Assembly: GCF_001458395.1 (NCBI RefSeq)
Contig: NZ_CYSR01000020.1
Location: forward strand, 1 to 64,000
Direction of reading: 5' to 3'
Origin: Leisingera aquaemixtae
GTDB taxonomy: Bacteria > Pseudomonadota > Alphaproteobacteria > Rhodobacterales > Rhodobacteraceae
DNA length: 64,000 nt
The number at the start of each line of letters is the position of its first letter. The first letter of the stretch is position 1. The notes beneath the pieces are model-generated. The model saw nothing but the letters and a program-made list of their open reading frames with translations, made no database searches and had not been told where the DNA came from. Both the position numbers and the translations under genes were made by a program. Of the stretch, positions 34,824 to 42,783 are shown piece by piece.

Positions 34824-36245
34824 TCACTCTGCCTGTTGCTGCGCATCCAGCAGGTTTTCGCCGCCATCCAGTCCTTCGCGCTCCCGCCGCGCGGCGCCGG
34901 CAGCCGCCAGTTCCGTCCGTTCGGGGTCGGCGGCCTCCGGCAAGTCCGCGCTGACGGCCTCCCGCGGCGCCTGTTTTGCGGCGGTATCCTTGGCCGGGGA
35001 TGGCGTCGCCTCCGCCGCGCTGTCCAACCGGACCCTGTAGATCGGCTCCGGCAGGCCAAAGCCCGCCGCCTCCAGCGCCATCTTGGCGGCCCGGATCGCC
35101 TCGCCGCGCGCCTTGGCGAAATCCACCCGGGTCTGGTCCACCCAGCCGGTGAAGGTCAGGATCACGTTAGAATCCCCGACCTCGCTGATCCAGGCGCCGA
35201 CTTCGGGATCGTCCAGCACAAAGGGCTGCGCGTCCAGCGCGGCAACGGCGGTCGACAGCGCCGCCGCCAGATCCGCATCCGCATCTACCCCAAGATCAAA
35301 GCCGAAGCGCCGCCGCGGGTCGCGGGTGAAATTCACGATACGGCCCTTGAACACCGTGGCATTGGGAATGCGGATGTGGTTGCCCTCTGGCGAAATCAGG
35401 ATCGTCGCGCGCGAGGTCAGCCGCGCCACGGTGCCCTGATCGCCCTGGATATCGACAAAATCATTGGGCCGGAACGGCTGCCGCAGGCTGAGCAGGATCG
35501 AGGCGATGAAATTCTCCACCGTGTCGCGCACCGCAAAGCCAAGCGCCAGGCCGACCACCCCCGCGGCGCCCAGCACCGCGCCGATCAGCGCGGTGGCGTT
35601 CATAATGTCGAGCGCCAGCACCAGCCCGGTCAGGATGAACAGGATCCGCGCCACCGCCCGGTAAACATCAGCGATAAAGGGATTGGGCGCCAGCCGGGTC
35701 CAGATGCCGATCCGGGTGGTCAGCAGCCAGCCGCCCGCCGCCACCGCCGCAAAGGCGGCCAGCGCCACCAGAAAGATCGGCCCGTTTGCCAGCAGGTTGC
35801 GGGTCCGGGCCGCAATCCGCTCCATCGCCGGGGCCAGCCGCTCCTCCAGGGTGCCGCTGATCTCGGTCTCGTTCTCGATCGCCACCACCCCGGCCACCCG
35901 GTTGATAATCTGCGTCAGCCGGTCCTGCGCGGCGTTGTCGATCACCTCGCCGGTGATGCGGACCACCCCTTCGGACACCGACACAGTCACCGCCCCGTAG
36001 CCCTCGATTTCCGCCAGCAGCTTCTCGATCCGGTTCAGGATTTCGCTGTCGCGCACCGCCGCGTCGCCGACCTCGATCCGCCCGTCGGTCTGCACCGGAT
36101 CCGCTGTGGTCTGCGCCTGGGCACCGGTGCCGCCAAGGCACAGGGCCGCCAGCAGGATTAATAAATGCAAACCCGCCAGCAGCGCCCGGCGCGCCCCGGG
36201 CCAGCGCCCTGCACGCGCGGTTGAACATGTCATGTCGCGGCTCAA
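34824..36245 (-). CDS. MscS-family mechanosensitive channel with N-terminal BON domain
   Basis: About 473 residues: signal-like hydrophobic N terminus, a BON domain (about residues 60-130, SEGVVRITGEVIDNAAQDRLTQIINRVAGV) that probably sits in the periplasm, three spans, the MscS pore segment GAAGVVGLALGFAVRDTVENF, the beta domain DFVDIQGDQGTVARLTSRATIL and a cytosolic alpha/beta domain. The tail after about 425 is charged and low-complexity. It should release solutes on hypo-osmotic shock. Start is uncertain: TTG 36245 has AGGAGG eight bases upstream, while ATG 36233 lacks a good site. Confidence 0.85.
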   Translation of the reverse strand: MSRDMTCSTARAGRWPGARRALLAGLHLLILLAALCLGGTGAQAQTTADPVQTDGRIEVGDAAVRDSEILNRIEKLLAEIEGYGAVTVSVSEGVVRITGEVIDNAAQDRLTQIINRVAGVVAIENETEISGTLEERLAPAMERIAARTRNLLANGPIFLVALAAFAAVAAGGWLLTTRIGIWTRLAPNPFIADVYRAVARILFILTGLVLALDIMNATALIGAVLGAAGVVGLALGFAVRDTVENFIASILLSLRQPFRPNDFVDIQGDQGTVARLTSRATILISPEGNHIRIPNATVFKGRIVNFTRDPRRRFGFDLGVDADADLAAALSTAVAALDAQPFVLDDPEVGAWISEVGDSNVILTFTGWVDQTRVDFAKARGEAIRAAKMALEAAGFGLPEPIYRVRLDSAAEATPSPAKDTAAKQAPREAVSADLPEAADPERTELAAAGAARREREGLDGGENLLDAQQQAE

Positions 36246-36462
36246 TTCCGCATCCTCCTGATGAAAAACCTGCCCCGCAAGTTGCAACCGGGGCCCAACC
36301 AGTCTTTGCCGCAGCAGACCGCCAGCGCAAGAGCGTAACCGCACCGGATCCGGGCGAACCTCCGCCGCCTGTTTAAATTTTATCCCGCTGATATGTCACA
36401 GTTTAATGCGCCTGACCCTACGTCGGTGCCATTCCTCACATTCAAAAAACTGAGGAAGACCA

Positions 36463-36828
36463 ATGAGCACTACAGCCGCCGGCGCGCAAACGCCCGTTCT
36501 GATCCTGACCCCCAACGCCCTGGAGGCCGCGGACATCAGCGACTACCTGCTGCGGCGGGGGTACCCGGCGGTGAGCACTGAGACCCGCCTCGACGGGCTT
36601 GCCGCAGCGCTGGACTACGCCGCACAGCCGCCGCACCTTGTGTTCTTCGGGTTCCCGCTCAGCGTTCCCGCCGCCCGCGATTGGCTGCAGTCGGCCATGG
36701 CCAAGGAATGGCGCCTCATCCTGATCAACGGCGACACCACCGAGCCGGAGCTGCGGTCGCTGCCGATGCTGAGCCGCCCGTTCGCAACCCCGCATCTGGA
36801 CGCGGCAATGCAGCTTCTGGGCGAATAA
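36463..36828 (+). CDS. Pseudo-receiver (degenerate response-regulator domain) protein
   Basis: A 121-residue single-domain protein with the alternating strand/helix order of a CheY-like receiver: VLILTP, VFFGFP and RLILIN as strands and a late LSRPFATPHLDAAM helix lead-in. The acidic pocket after strand 1 is replaced (TPNALEA), the phosphoacceptor Asp after strand 3 is absent (VFFGFPL), and the Lys of the K-P pair is Arg (SRPF). It therefore should not be phosphorylated in the usual way. GAGGAAG precedes ATG 36463. Family membership is my structural reading, not a database match. Confidence 0.6.
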   Translation: MSTTAAGAQTPVLILTPNALEAADISDYLLRRGYPAVSTETRLDGLAAALDYAAQPPHLVFFGFPLSVPAARDWLQSAMAKEWRLILINGDTTEPELRSLPMLSRPFATPHLDAAMQLLGE

Positions 36829-36935
36829 CCGCCTTTTGCCCGGCGGCAGCAGGCCTGTCTGCCGCCGGGGCCCTGTCCGGGACGGGGCCAGCCGTTTCGC
36901 CTGATGGCTGCACGGCAGAGATACCGCGCAATCAC

Positions 36936-36960
36936 GGAACTTCGCAGCCGCCACCGCGTT
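36936..36960 (+). promoter_or_regulatory. EcfG-type promoter upstream of csbD-like gene
   Basis: GGAAC at 36936-36940, 16-bp spacer, CGTT at 36957-36960, 59 bp before the ATG. Exact general-stress consensus; CsbD proteins are classic general-stress products, which strengthens the call. Confidence 0.72.
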
Positions 36961-37019
36961 CTCCTAGTGTTGCCGCCGCAGCGCGGCGGACCCCTGCACT
37001 TTCCCAAGGAGGACACGAC

Positions 37020-37217
37020 ATGGACGACGACCGCATCACCGGCAAATGGACCGAGCTGAAGGGCCGCCTGCGGGAAACCTACGGCGAGCTGACCGACAAC
37101 GAGCTGGAAGAAACCAAGGGCGAGCGCCAGAAGCTGGAAGGGCTGCTGCAGCAGCGCCTGGGCAAGACCAAGGACGATATCCGCGAGACTGTCGACCGTA
37201 TGCTGGAGAGCCTCTGA
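37020..37217 (+). CDS. CsbD-family stress protein
   Basis: A 65-residue charged helical protein with the CsbD pattern RITGKWTELKGRLRETYGELTDNELEE. CsbD proteins are among the most strongly induced general-stress proteins in many bacteria, but their molecular role is unknown. An AGGAGG site precedes the ATG and an EcfG-type promoter lies upstream. The next stress gene starts one base after its stop, so the two are co-transcribed. Confidence 0.88.
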   Translation: MDDDRITGKWTELKGRLRETYGELTDNELEETKGERQKLEGLLQQRLGKTKDDIRETVDRMLESL

Positions 37218-37218
37218 C

Positions 37219-37734
37219 ATGGCCCGCAGACCGGACAGTGACGCCGACGCCGCCGCCCAGCTGTGGAAACGCCTTGAGGACACCCGCACCGGCATGCTGT
37301 CGGTCGACGGCAGCAGCCAGCATCCCCAGCCGATGAGCCATTTTTCCGACCCTGACAGCGGCGAAATCTGGTTCATCACCTCCGCCGACACCGATCTGGT
37401 GGCTGCGGTCGGACTGGGGGCGGAGGCCACTTTCTGCTACCAGTCGCAAAAGGGCGATTACCACGCCTCGGTCAAAGGCCCGCTGGTGGTCTATCAGAGC
37501 GAGGAAAAGCTCGACAGCCTGTGGAGCCCGCCGGTGGCGGCCTGGTTCGAGAAGGGCCGCGAAGATCCCAAGGTCACCCTGCTGCAGCTGACCCCGCGCG
37601 AGGCTGCGATCTGGGCGTCGGATTCCAACCCGATCCTGGTCGGGCTGAAGATGCTGAACGCCGCAATGCGCGACGACGTGAGCGAACCGGACGTCGGCAT
37701 TCACCGGGTGATCAACTTCAGCGACGTGGCCTGA
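37219..37734 (+). CDS. General stress protein, pyridoxamine-5'-phosphate-oxidase-like flavin fold
   Basis: A 171-residue split-barrel protein of the PNPOx-like general-stress group (GS26-type). Visible segments are QLWKRLEDTRTGMLSV, QPMSHFSDPDSGEIWFITSADTDLV and YHASVKGPLVVYQSEEKLDSLWSPPVAAWFEKGREDP. Characterised relatives bind FMN or FAD and may act as flavin chaperones or reductases. It directly follows csbD and shares its stress promoter; a terminator lies downstream. Confidence 0.85.
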   Translation: MARRPDSDADAAAQLWKRLEDTRTGMLSVDGSSQHPQPMSHFSDPDSGEIWFITSADTDLVAAVGLGAEATFCYQSQKGDYHASVKGPLVVYQSEEKLDSLWSPPVAAWFEKGREDPKVTLLQLTPREAAIWASDSNPILVGLKMLNAAMRDDVSEPDVGIHRVINFSDVA

Positions 37735-37778
37735 AACGCGGCCTGACCTGCACCCAGCGCGGCAAGCCGCAAACGATC

Positions 37779-37810
37779 AGGCCCGCCGGACAACACCGGC
37801 GGGCCTTTTC
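37779..37810 (+). terminator. Rho-independent terminator of the csbD operon
   Basis: An 11-bp GC-rich stem (AGGCCCGCCGG at 37779-37789 with CCGGCGGGCCT at 37796-37806) and ACAACA loop are followed by TTTTCC. Confidence 0.85.
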
Positions 37811-37857
37811 CGTTCAGCCCTGATCCATTCAGCGGGTCCGCTGCCCGGCGGCGGCAG

Positions 37858-40437
37858 TCAGCCCGCGTTGCCGGCTAAGGCCATCGTCTCCAGAACCGCG
37901 CTCAGCTGTTCCACCGTGTAGGGCTTTTTCAGGATTTTCAGCCCCGGGAAGCGCTTGGTGATGTCATCCGTTGCTCCGTACCCCGTGGCCAGCACCACCG
38001 CGATGCCCAGCTCGCGGCACCTCTCCACCACCGGCAGCGAGTTTTCCGGCCCCAGGTTCATGTCCGCCAGAACAAACTGCGTGCCGCCCCGCTCCAGCAG
38101 GTTCAGCGCGGTCTCGACCCCGCTGCAGGTCTCCACCTTTTCAGCGCCCAGCTGAGACAGCATGTCCGCCGCATCCATGGCGATGATCATGTTGTCTTCC
38201 AGCACCAGCGCATTGCCGGACAGGCGCGGCACAACCGACGCCTGACGTGCGCCGGTCTTCGGCGCCGGGGCCGCAGGCGTTTCCGCCTTGCGCACATGGC
38301 GGGCGGGCAGCACAAAATCCGCCTCCAGCCCGGTGAGCTGGTATTTCACGTTCGCTTCGCCCCGCAGCTCAAACGGCACCGATTGCTCGATCAGCGTGGT
38401 GCCGAAGCCCCTGCGCCGCGGTGCCTGGACCGGCGGGCCATCGCATTCGCGCCAGCTCAGCGCGGCGGTGCCGTCGCCGTTCAGCGCGGTGCGGATTTCC
38501 ACCCGCCCGGAAGAGTCGCTGAGCGCGCCGTATTTGACCGAGTTCGTCACCAGCTCATGAACGACCAGCGCCATGCAGGTAAACGCCGCGGGCGACAGCT
38601 CCAGCGCCTCGCCGTCAATCGACACCCGGCTGGCCTTGCCCGACAGAAACGCCTCGGTTTCCGTCCCGATCAGCACCGTCAGCGGGCTCCAGTCCCATTC
38701 CGAGCCGGTCAGCTGGTCATGTGCCCGCGCCAGCGCGTGAATGCGCGCGTCCAGCACCTCGCCAAAAGCATCGGCGGATTTCACCGACTCCTTGCCCTGC
38801 GACACCAGCCCGCGGATCAGGTTCAGGATGTTGCGCACCCGGTGGTTCAGCTCCGCAATCAGCAGCTCCTGCTGGTCCTGCGCCCGCTTGCGGGCAGCGT
38901 TGTTCTCATCCGCCAGCTTCAGAACCACTTCGATCAGGGTTGTGCGCAGGGCCTCGGCAGTGCGCTGCTCGCGCTGCTTCCACGGCTGGCAATGGCCGCG
39001 CGCCACCTCCTGCCAGGCCTCGAAACTCTTGCGCGGCGTCAGCCGCAGGCCATTCGGCCCCGGTTCGGCGGGTTTCTCCGGATTGCCCGCCCAGGTCACC
39101 GATTTGATCACCTCGCGCCGGAACAGCACAAAATAATCCCGCGGCTTGCGCGACACCGGGATCGCCAGCAGCCCGGCCACCCGGTCCGCAAACCCGTCAG
39201 TGGCCGGATAGCGCTTGATCAGGTTGCTGTTGCTATAGACCTGCGCGGGCGGCGTGGTGTTCAGGAACCGCACCAGCCCAAGGAACTCCTCTTCCACCGG
39301 GGCGGATCCGGTGGATTTGTACTGCCCGTCCGAATAAATCGCGGCCCCGTCAAAGGGGATGACCTCGCCGATGCCGCTGCACAGGTCTTCAAAAGCCGCA
39401 AACAGGTTGGAGCCATTGGACAGCTGCGGCATCAGGCTGTCATGCAGCTCCCTGGAACGGTCGATGTCGCCCAGCTCATCAGCCATTTCCATCTGAGCCA
39501 GCTCATAGTTGAACAGCTGCGCAAACAGCTCCACCGAAGTGCGCATTTCATAGCTGAGGTACTGCGGCTTGGGGTGATGGCAGGCGAACAGACCCCAAAG
39601 CTGGCCATTGCGCAGGATGGACACCGACATCGAGGCCGCAACCCCCATGTTCCTGAGATACTCCATATGGATCGGAGACACCGCCCGGGTCACCGCCAGC
39701 GACAGGTCCAGCGGTTCGCCATTGGGATCGGTTTCCGGCAGCACCGGGTAGACCGGCGCCGTGACGTCGGGAATGATCCGCAGCATGTTGCGCACATACA
39801 GCGCCCGGGCCTGCTTGGGGATGTCGCTGGCCGGATAGCGCAGGCCCAGAAACGGCTCCAGGTCCGAATCGCGGGCCTCCGCGATGACGGTGCCGCTGCC
39901 GTCTTCCTCGAACTTGTAGACCATGACGCGGCCATAGCCGCTCAGCGCCTTGAGGCCCCTTGCGGCCTCCTTCGCCATCGCGTCCAGCGCATCGTGGCGC
40001 TGCACCCGGCCGATCAGCGCCTGCACCATCCCCGGATCATGCACATCACGCGCATCCGCCGCCCGGCGCTCGAACTCCAGGACAAACAGCCGCCCGGACT
40101 GGTGGATGGAGACGTCATACCTCTGCCCGTCGCCGCGCAGGTCATAGCCGAACACCCGCACCGCGCTCTGCTGCATCCGCAGCATCTGCATCCGGGTGCG
40201 CAGATCGTGCAACGCCTGCGGGCTGAGAATATCCGTCACCGGCCGCCCCGGCAGCTCCGACTCATCCAGTCCCAGAACCTCTGCGCAATTGGCAGAGGCA
40301 TGGGCGATGATCCAGTCCGCAGAAACCGCCATCAGGCAGCCAAAGCTCTGCACCTGGCCGATAATATGGATCGGCTCCTGATCGCAGGTGGTCAGATCCA
40401 CCTGCGCCTCGGCGGCACTGGAAGTTTCGTCAGGCAT
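37858..40437 (-). CDS. bphP: Bacteriophytochrome: PAS-GAF-PHY, HWE-type histidine kinase, C-terminal receiver
   Basis: An 859-residue red/far-red photoreceptor. The biliverdin-attaching Cys is present (C18, TTCDQEPIHIIGQ), as are the GAF motif SDIP (204-207) and the PHY tongue motif PRKSF (469-473). The kinase is HWE/HisKA_2 type, with His in ELNHRVRNILNLIRG (H532) and N box HELVTNSVKYGALS. A receiver occupies about 735-859, with its phospho-Asp in VLADMNLG. Start ATG 40437 follows a GGGGAGGG site. The heme oxygenase gene ends inside its start region, so light sensor and chromophore enzyme are co-expressed. HWE kinases commonly feed the PhyR-EcfG general stress pathway. Confidence 0.93.
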   Translation of the reverse strand: MPDETSSAAEAQVDLTTCDQEPIHIIGQVQSFGCLMAVSADWIIAHASANCAEVLGLDESELPGRPVTDILSPQALHDLRTRMQMLRMQQSAVRVFGYDLRGDGQRYDVSIHQSGRLFVLEFERRAADARDVHDPGMVQALIGRVQRHDALDAMAKEAARGLKALSGYGRVMVYKFEEDGSGTVIAEARDSDLEPFLGLRYPASDIPKQARALYVRNMLRIIPDVTAPVYPVLPETDPNGEPLDLSLAVTRAVSPIHMEYLRNMGVAASMSVSILRNGQLWGLFACHHPKPQYLSYEMRTSVELFAQLFNYELAQMEMADELGDIDRSRELHDSLMPQLSNGSNLFAAFEDLCSGIGEVIPFDGAAIYSDGQYKSTGSAPVEEEFLGLVRFLNTTPPAQVYSNSNLIKRYPATDGFADRVAGLLAIPVSRKPRDYFVLFRREVIKSVTWAGNPEKPAEPGPNGLRLTPRKSFEAWQEVARGHCQPWKQREQRTAEALRTTLIEVVLKLADENNAARKRAQDQQELLIAELNHRVRNILNLIRGLVSQGKESVKSADAFGEVLDARIHALARAHDQLTGSEWDWSPLTVLIGTETEAFLSGKASRVSIDGEALELSPAAFTCMALVVHELVTNSVKYGALSDSSGRVEIRTALNGDGTAALSWRECDGPPVQAPRRRGFGTTLIEQSVPFELRGEANVKYQLTGLEADFVLPARHVRKAETPAAPAPKTGARQASVVPRLSGNALVLEDNMIIAMDAADMLSQLGAEKVETCSGVETALNLLERGGTQFVLADMNLGPENSLPVVERCRELGIAVVLATGYGATDDITKRFPGLKILKKPYTVEQLSAVLETMALAGNAG

Positions 40438-40993
40438 GAACCGCCCTCCCCTCGGCAGACTCAGCAGCAATGCATTCTAAGCAAAATTCGAACAGGCCGG
40501 TAGCATCTGTGACAATCCGGTCCGCCGCCGCGCCGCCGGCCGGAAGCGCTTCGGCCCGGGCCACATAGCCGCGCCAGTACTCCATATAGGGCGGCGCCGA
40601 CAAATAGCCGTCCGCATACATAGTCTCAGGCAGGCCGCTGTCCAGCCAGCGCTTGCGCAGCACCTTCGCGCCCAGGCGCGAGCCGGACACCACGTAATCC
40701 ACCGCCAGCGGATGCGGGTCCAGCGGCAGCCGCGGCACAGGCGCCAGGCGGCCCAGCTGCTCCAGATCCGCGCCAGCCCGCTGCGTCAGATCACGGATCA
40801 CCGGCGCGCAGGCGGCGCTCTGGCTCACCGGCTCCAGCGCCGCAAACAGCCGCCACTGCAGCAGCAGAAAGCGCGCATAGCCCTCCGCGCCCTGCTGATC
40901 CAGCCGGGTTACCTGATCATCCAGCGCGGCATGGCAGTGCCGCGTGTCCCCGCGCAGCCGGGCACGCAAGTTCTCATATTGGGCCTTAGCCAC
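40430..40993 (-). CDS. bphO: Heme oxygenase for biliverdin synthesis (BphO)
   Basis: A 187-residue heme-oxygenase-superfamily protein. The likely proximal heme ligand is the His in LRGDTRHCHAALDDQV near the N terminus, and the distal-helix region is YVVSGSRLGAKVLRKRW with the Gly-containing kink. It opens heme to biliverdin, the chromophore of the bacteriophytochrome encoded next; the two genes overlap by eight bases. Translation is taken from GTG 40993, which has GGGGGA nine bases upstream and gives normal length; the longer open frame adds 42 atypical residues. Confidence 0.85.
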   Translation of the reverse strand: MAKAQYENLRARLRGDTRHCHAALDDQVTRLDQQGAEGYARFLLLQWRLFAALEPVSQSAACAPVIRDLTQRAGADLEQLGRLAPVPRLPLDPHPLAVDYVVSGSRLGAKVLRKRWLDSGLPETMYADGYLSAPPYMEYWRGYVARAEALPAGGAAADRIVTDATGLFEFCLECIAAESAEGRAVHA

Positions 40994-41413
40994 GGAACCG
41001 TTCCCCCTAGTCAGCAGCACTATAGCGTTCGCCAAAACCGAATCAATGGGCTTCCGCCGCGATACCAGAAGGGGAAAAGCAAAGTTTTGCAACGCTTTAG
41101 ACGCCTTTCCCCGGCGCAAGCCGCGCTGGGGCGGCCCTTACCGCGGGGCACTTGGCCGGCCGGCTTCCGGCCCGGCCCCGCTGCTGCCGGGCTGCCTGCC
41201 CTTTAGGCGCCCAGTTTAACTAACTTCAACGCAAGTCGCCGGCAGGCCGTTAACCCAATGTTTACAGCCCTTTCCGCGCAAATGCGGCGGAAATCGGGCA
41301 GGTCTGCCGCAATTGCCCGGAAGCTGCCGCGAACATTCCGCAATTGGCTTTCAGCGTGAAGGCCAGCCCGCGCCCTCTGCCCGGGCCCCACGCCGCCACG
41401 AGGACCTGACGCC
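40994..41413. other. Divergent intergenic region bphO / kinase cassette
   Basis: About 420 bp with no gene I can support. It should hold the promoters of the minus-strand bphO-bphP operon and the plus-strand kinase-GTPase cassette. Partly lower GC stretches occur near 41030-41110 and 41210-41280. I found no exact EcfG-type site; TTAAC-N17-CGTT on the minus strand near 41228-41253 is only a weak partial match. Confidence 0.4.
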
Positions 41414-42778
41414 GTGCCGCATGACATCTTTTCCGCCGATCCGGCGCCGGCCAGCGAACTGCCCTGCGGCTTCAAGCTGCTGCAGGGCCAGTACCAGATC
41501 GAGCGGCCTCTGCTCAGCGGCGGCTTCGGCATCACCTATCTGGCCCGCGACAGCCTGGAACGCCGCGTCGTGATCAAGGAATGCTATCCGGCGGGACTCT
41601 GCCGCCGCAGCGGCACCGATGTGGAACCCAGCTCCCCCGAACACGCCAGATCCTGCCGCAACGTGCTGCGCGCCTTCCTGCGCGAGGCGCATCTGCTGGC
41701 CCGCGCCCGGCATCCCGCCATCGTCGGTGTCCACCAGGTGTTCAAGGAAAACCAGACCGCCTATATCGCGATGGAGTTCATCGACGGGCTGGACCTGCTC
41801 ACCGTGCGCGAGGAGCAGCCGGAGCGGCTGACCGGGCCGGTGCTGCGCCGGATCCTCGATCAGTCGCTGGAGGCGCTGGACTGCCTGCACCGGCTGGGCG
41901 TCCTGCACCGCGACATCTCGCCGGACAACATCCTGCTGGGCAAGGACGGCACCGTGACGCTGATCGACTTCGGCGCCGCCTGCGGCAGCACCCCCGATGA
42001 CAGCACCGCGCTGCCGATGCTGCTGGCAGTCAAGGACGGCTATTCGGCCCATGAGCTTTACAGCCCCGACCTGCCCCAGCGCCCGGCCTGCGACCTCTAC
42101 GCGCTTGGCGCCACGCTCTACTACCTGATCACCGGCGCTCCGCCCGCGGCCAGCCAAAAGCGGCTGGCGGCGCTGCTGGCGGGCTCCCCGGACCCCTGCC
42201 GCCCGCTGCTGGGCGGGCCCTGGGCCGCAGACCCGGCGCTGCTGGCGACCGTGGACATGGCGATGTCGGTGCTTCCGGCGGAACGGTTCCAAAGCGCCAG
42301 CGGCTGGGCCGCCGCCCTGGCGGAGGAAGTCGCGCCGCAGCAGGCCGTAGACCCGCAAACCACCCCGGCGGCCCCCGCGGCGGCAGCCGCCTGCGCAGAC
42401 GACGGCAGCCGGCTGGCCGCGGCAATCTCCGAGCTGGTCGCCAAGACCAATGACAGCCTCAAGCCCGGCCTGCCCCGCTCCGCCCGCCAGGCGCAGACCC
42501 CGCCTGCCGCCCCGCCCGCCGGACCGCGCCGCCCGCTGGTCAACATCTTCGGCGAGCCGGTCACCGACCTTGAGGCCTGGCTGGAAGAAGAGGATGCGAT
42601 CTCCTGGCGCAAGAAAATTGCCCCTTCCGCGCAGCAGCCGCCGGGCGCGGCCCCGGTACCGCTGGCAGATCCGTCGGACCCGGCACTGGGCCTGCGCCGG
42701 GACAAGCCGACATTCGCCGGCCGCTTGCGCAGGATCTTCGGGCGTCCCGCCAACAGCCCGCAAACGGTTAAGAACTGA
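41414..42778 (+). CDS. Ser/Thr protein kinase
   Basis: A 454-residue Hanks-type kinase. The glycine loop SGGFG (35-39), catalytic Lys in VVIKE (K55), HRDISPDN (H165-N172) and DFG (185-187) are all intact, so it should be active. After the kinase domain (about 27-315) comes a Pro/Ala-rich linker and a short basic C-terminal patch (FAGRLRRIFGRP); no transmembrane span is evident. It opens a run of eight plus-strand genes that includes an FHA phospho-reader, a PP2C phosphatase and three GTPases, which are its probable partners and substrates. Confidence 0.92.
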   Translation: MPHDIFSADPAPASELPCGFKLLQGQYQIERPLLSGGFGITYLARDSLERRVVIKECYPAGLCRRSGTDVEPSSPEHARSCRNVLRAFLREAHLLARARHPAIVGVHQVFKENQTAYIAMEFIDGLDLLTVREEQPERLTGPVLRRILDQSLEALDCLHRLGVLHRDISPDNILLGKDGTVTLIDFGAACGSTPDDSTALPMLLAVKDGYSAHELYSPDLPQRPACDLYALGATLYYLITGAPPAASQKRLAALLAGSPDPCRPLLGGPWAADPALLATVDMAMSVLPAERFQSASGWAAALAEEVAPQQAVDPQTTPAAPAAAAACADDGSRLAAAISELVAKTNDSLKPGLPRSARQAQTPPAAPPAGPRRPLVNIFGEPVTDLEAWLEEEDAISWRKKIAPSAQQPPGAAPVPLADPSDPALGLRRDKPTFAGRLRRIFGRPANSPQTVKN

Positions 42779-42783
42779 AGGGA

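Noticed and set aside
40994-41005. GGAACCGTTCC palindrome near the bphO start
   Set aside because: Looks like an EcfG half-pair but the spacing between GGAAC and CGTT is zero; probably chance.
41228-41253. EcfG-type promoter on the minus strand before bphO
   Set aside because: Only TTAAC-N17-CGTT, two mismatches in the GGAAC element, so not called.
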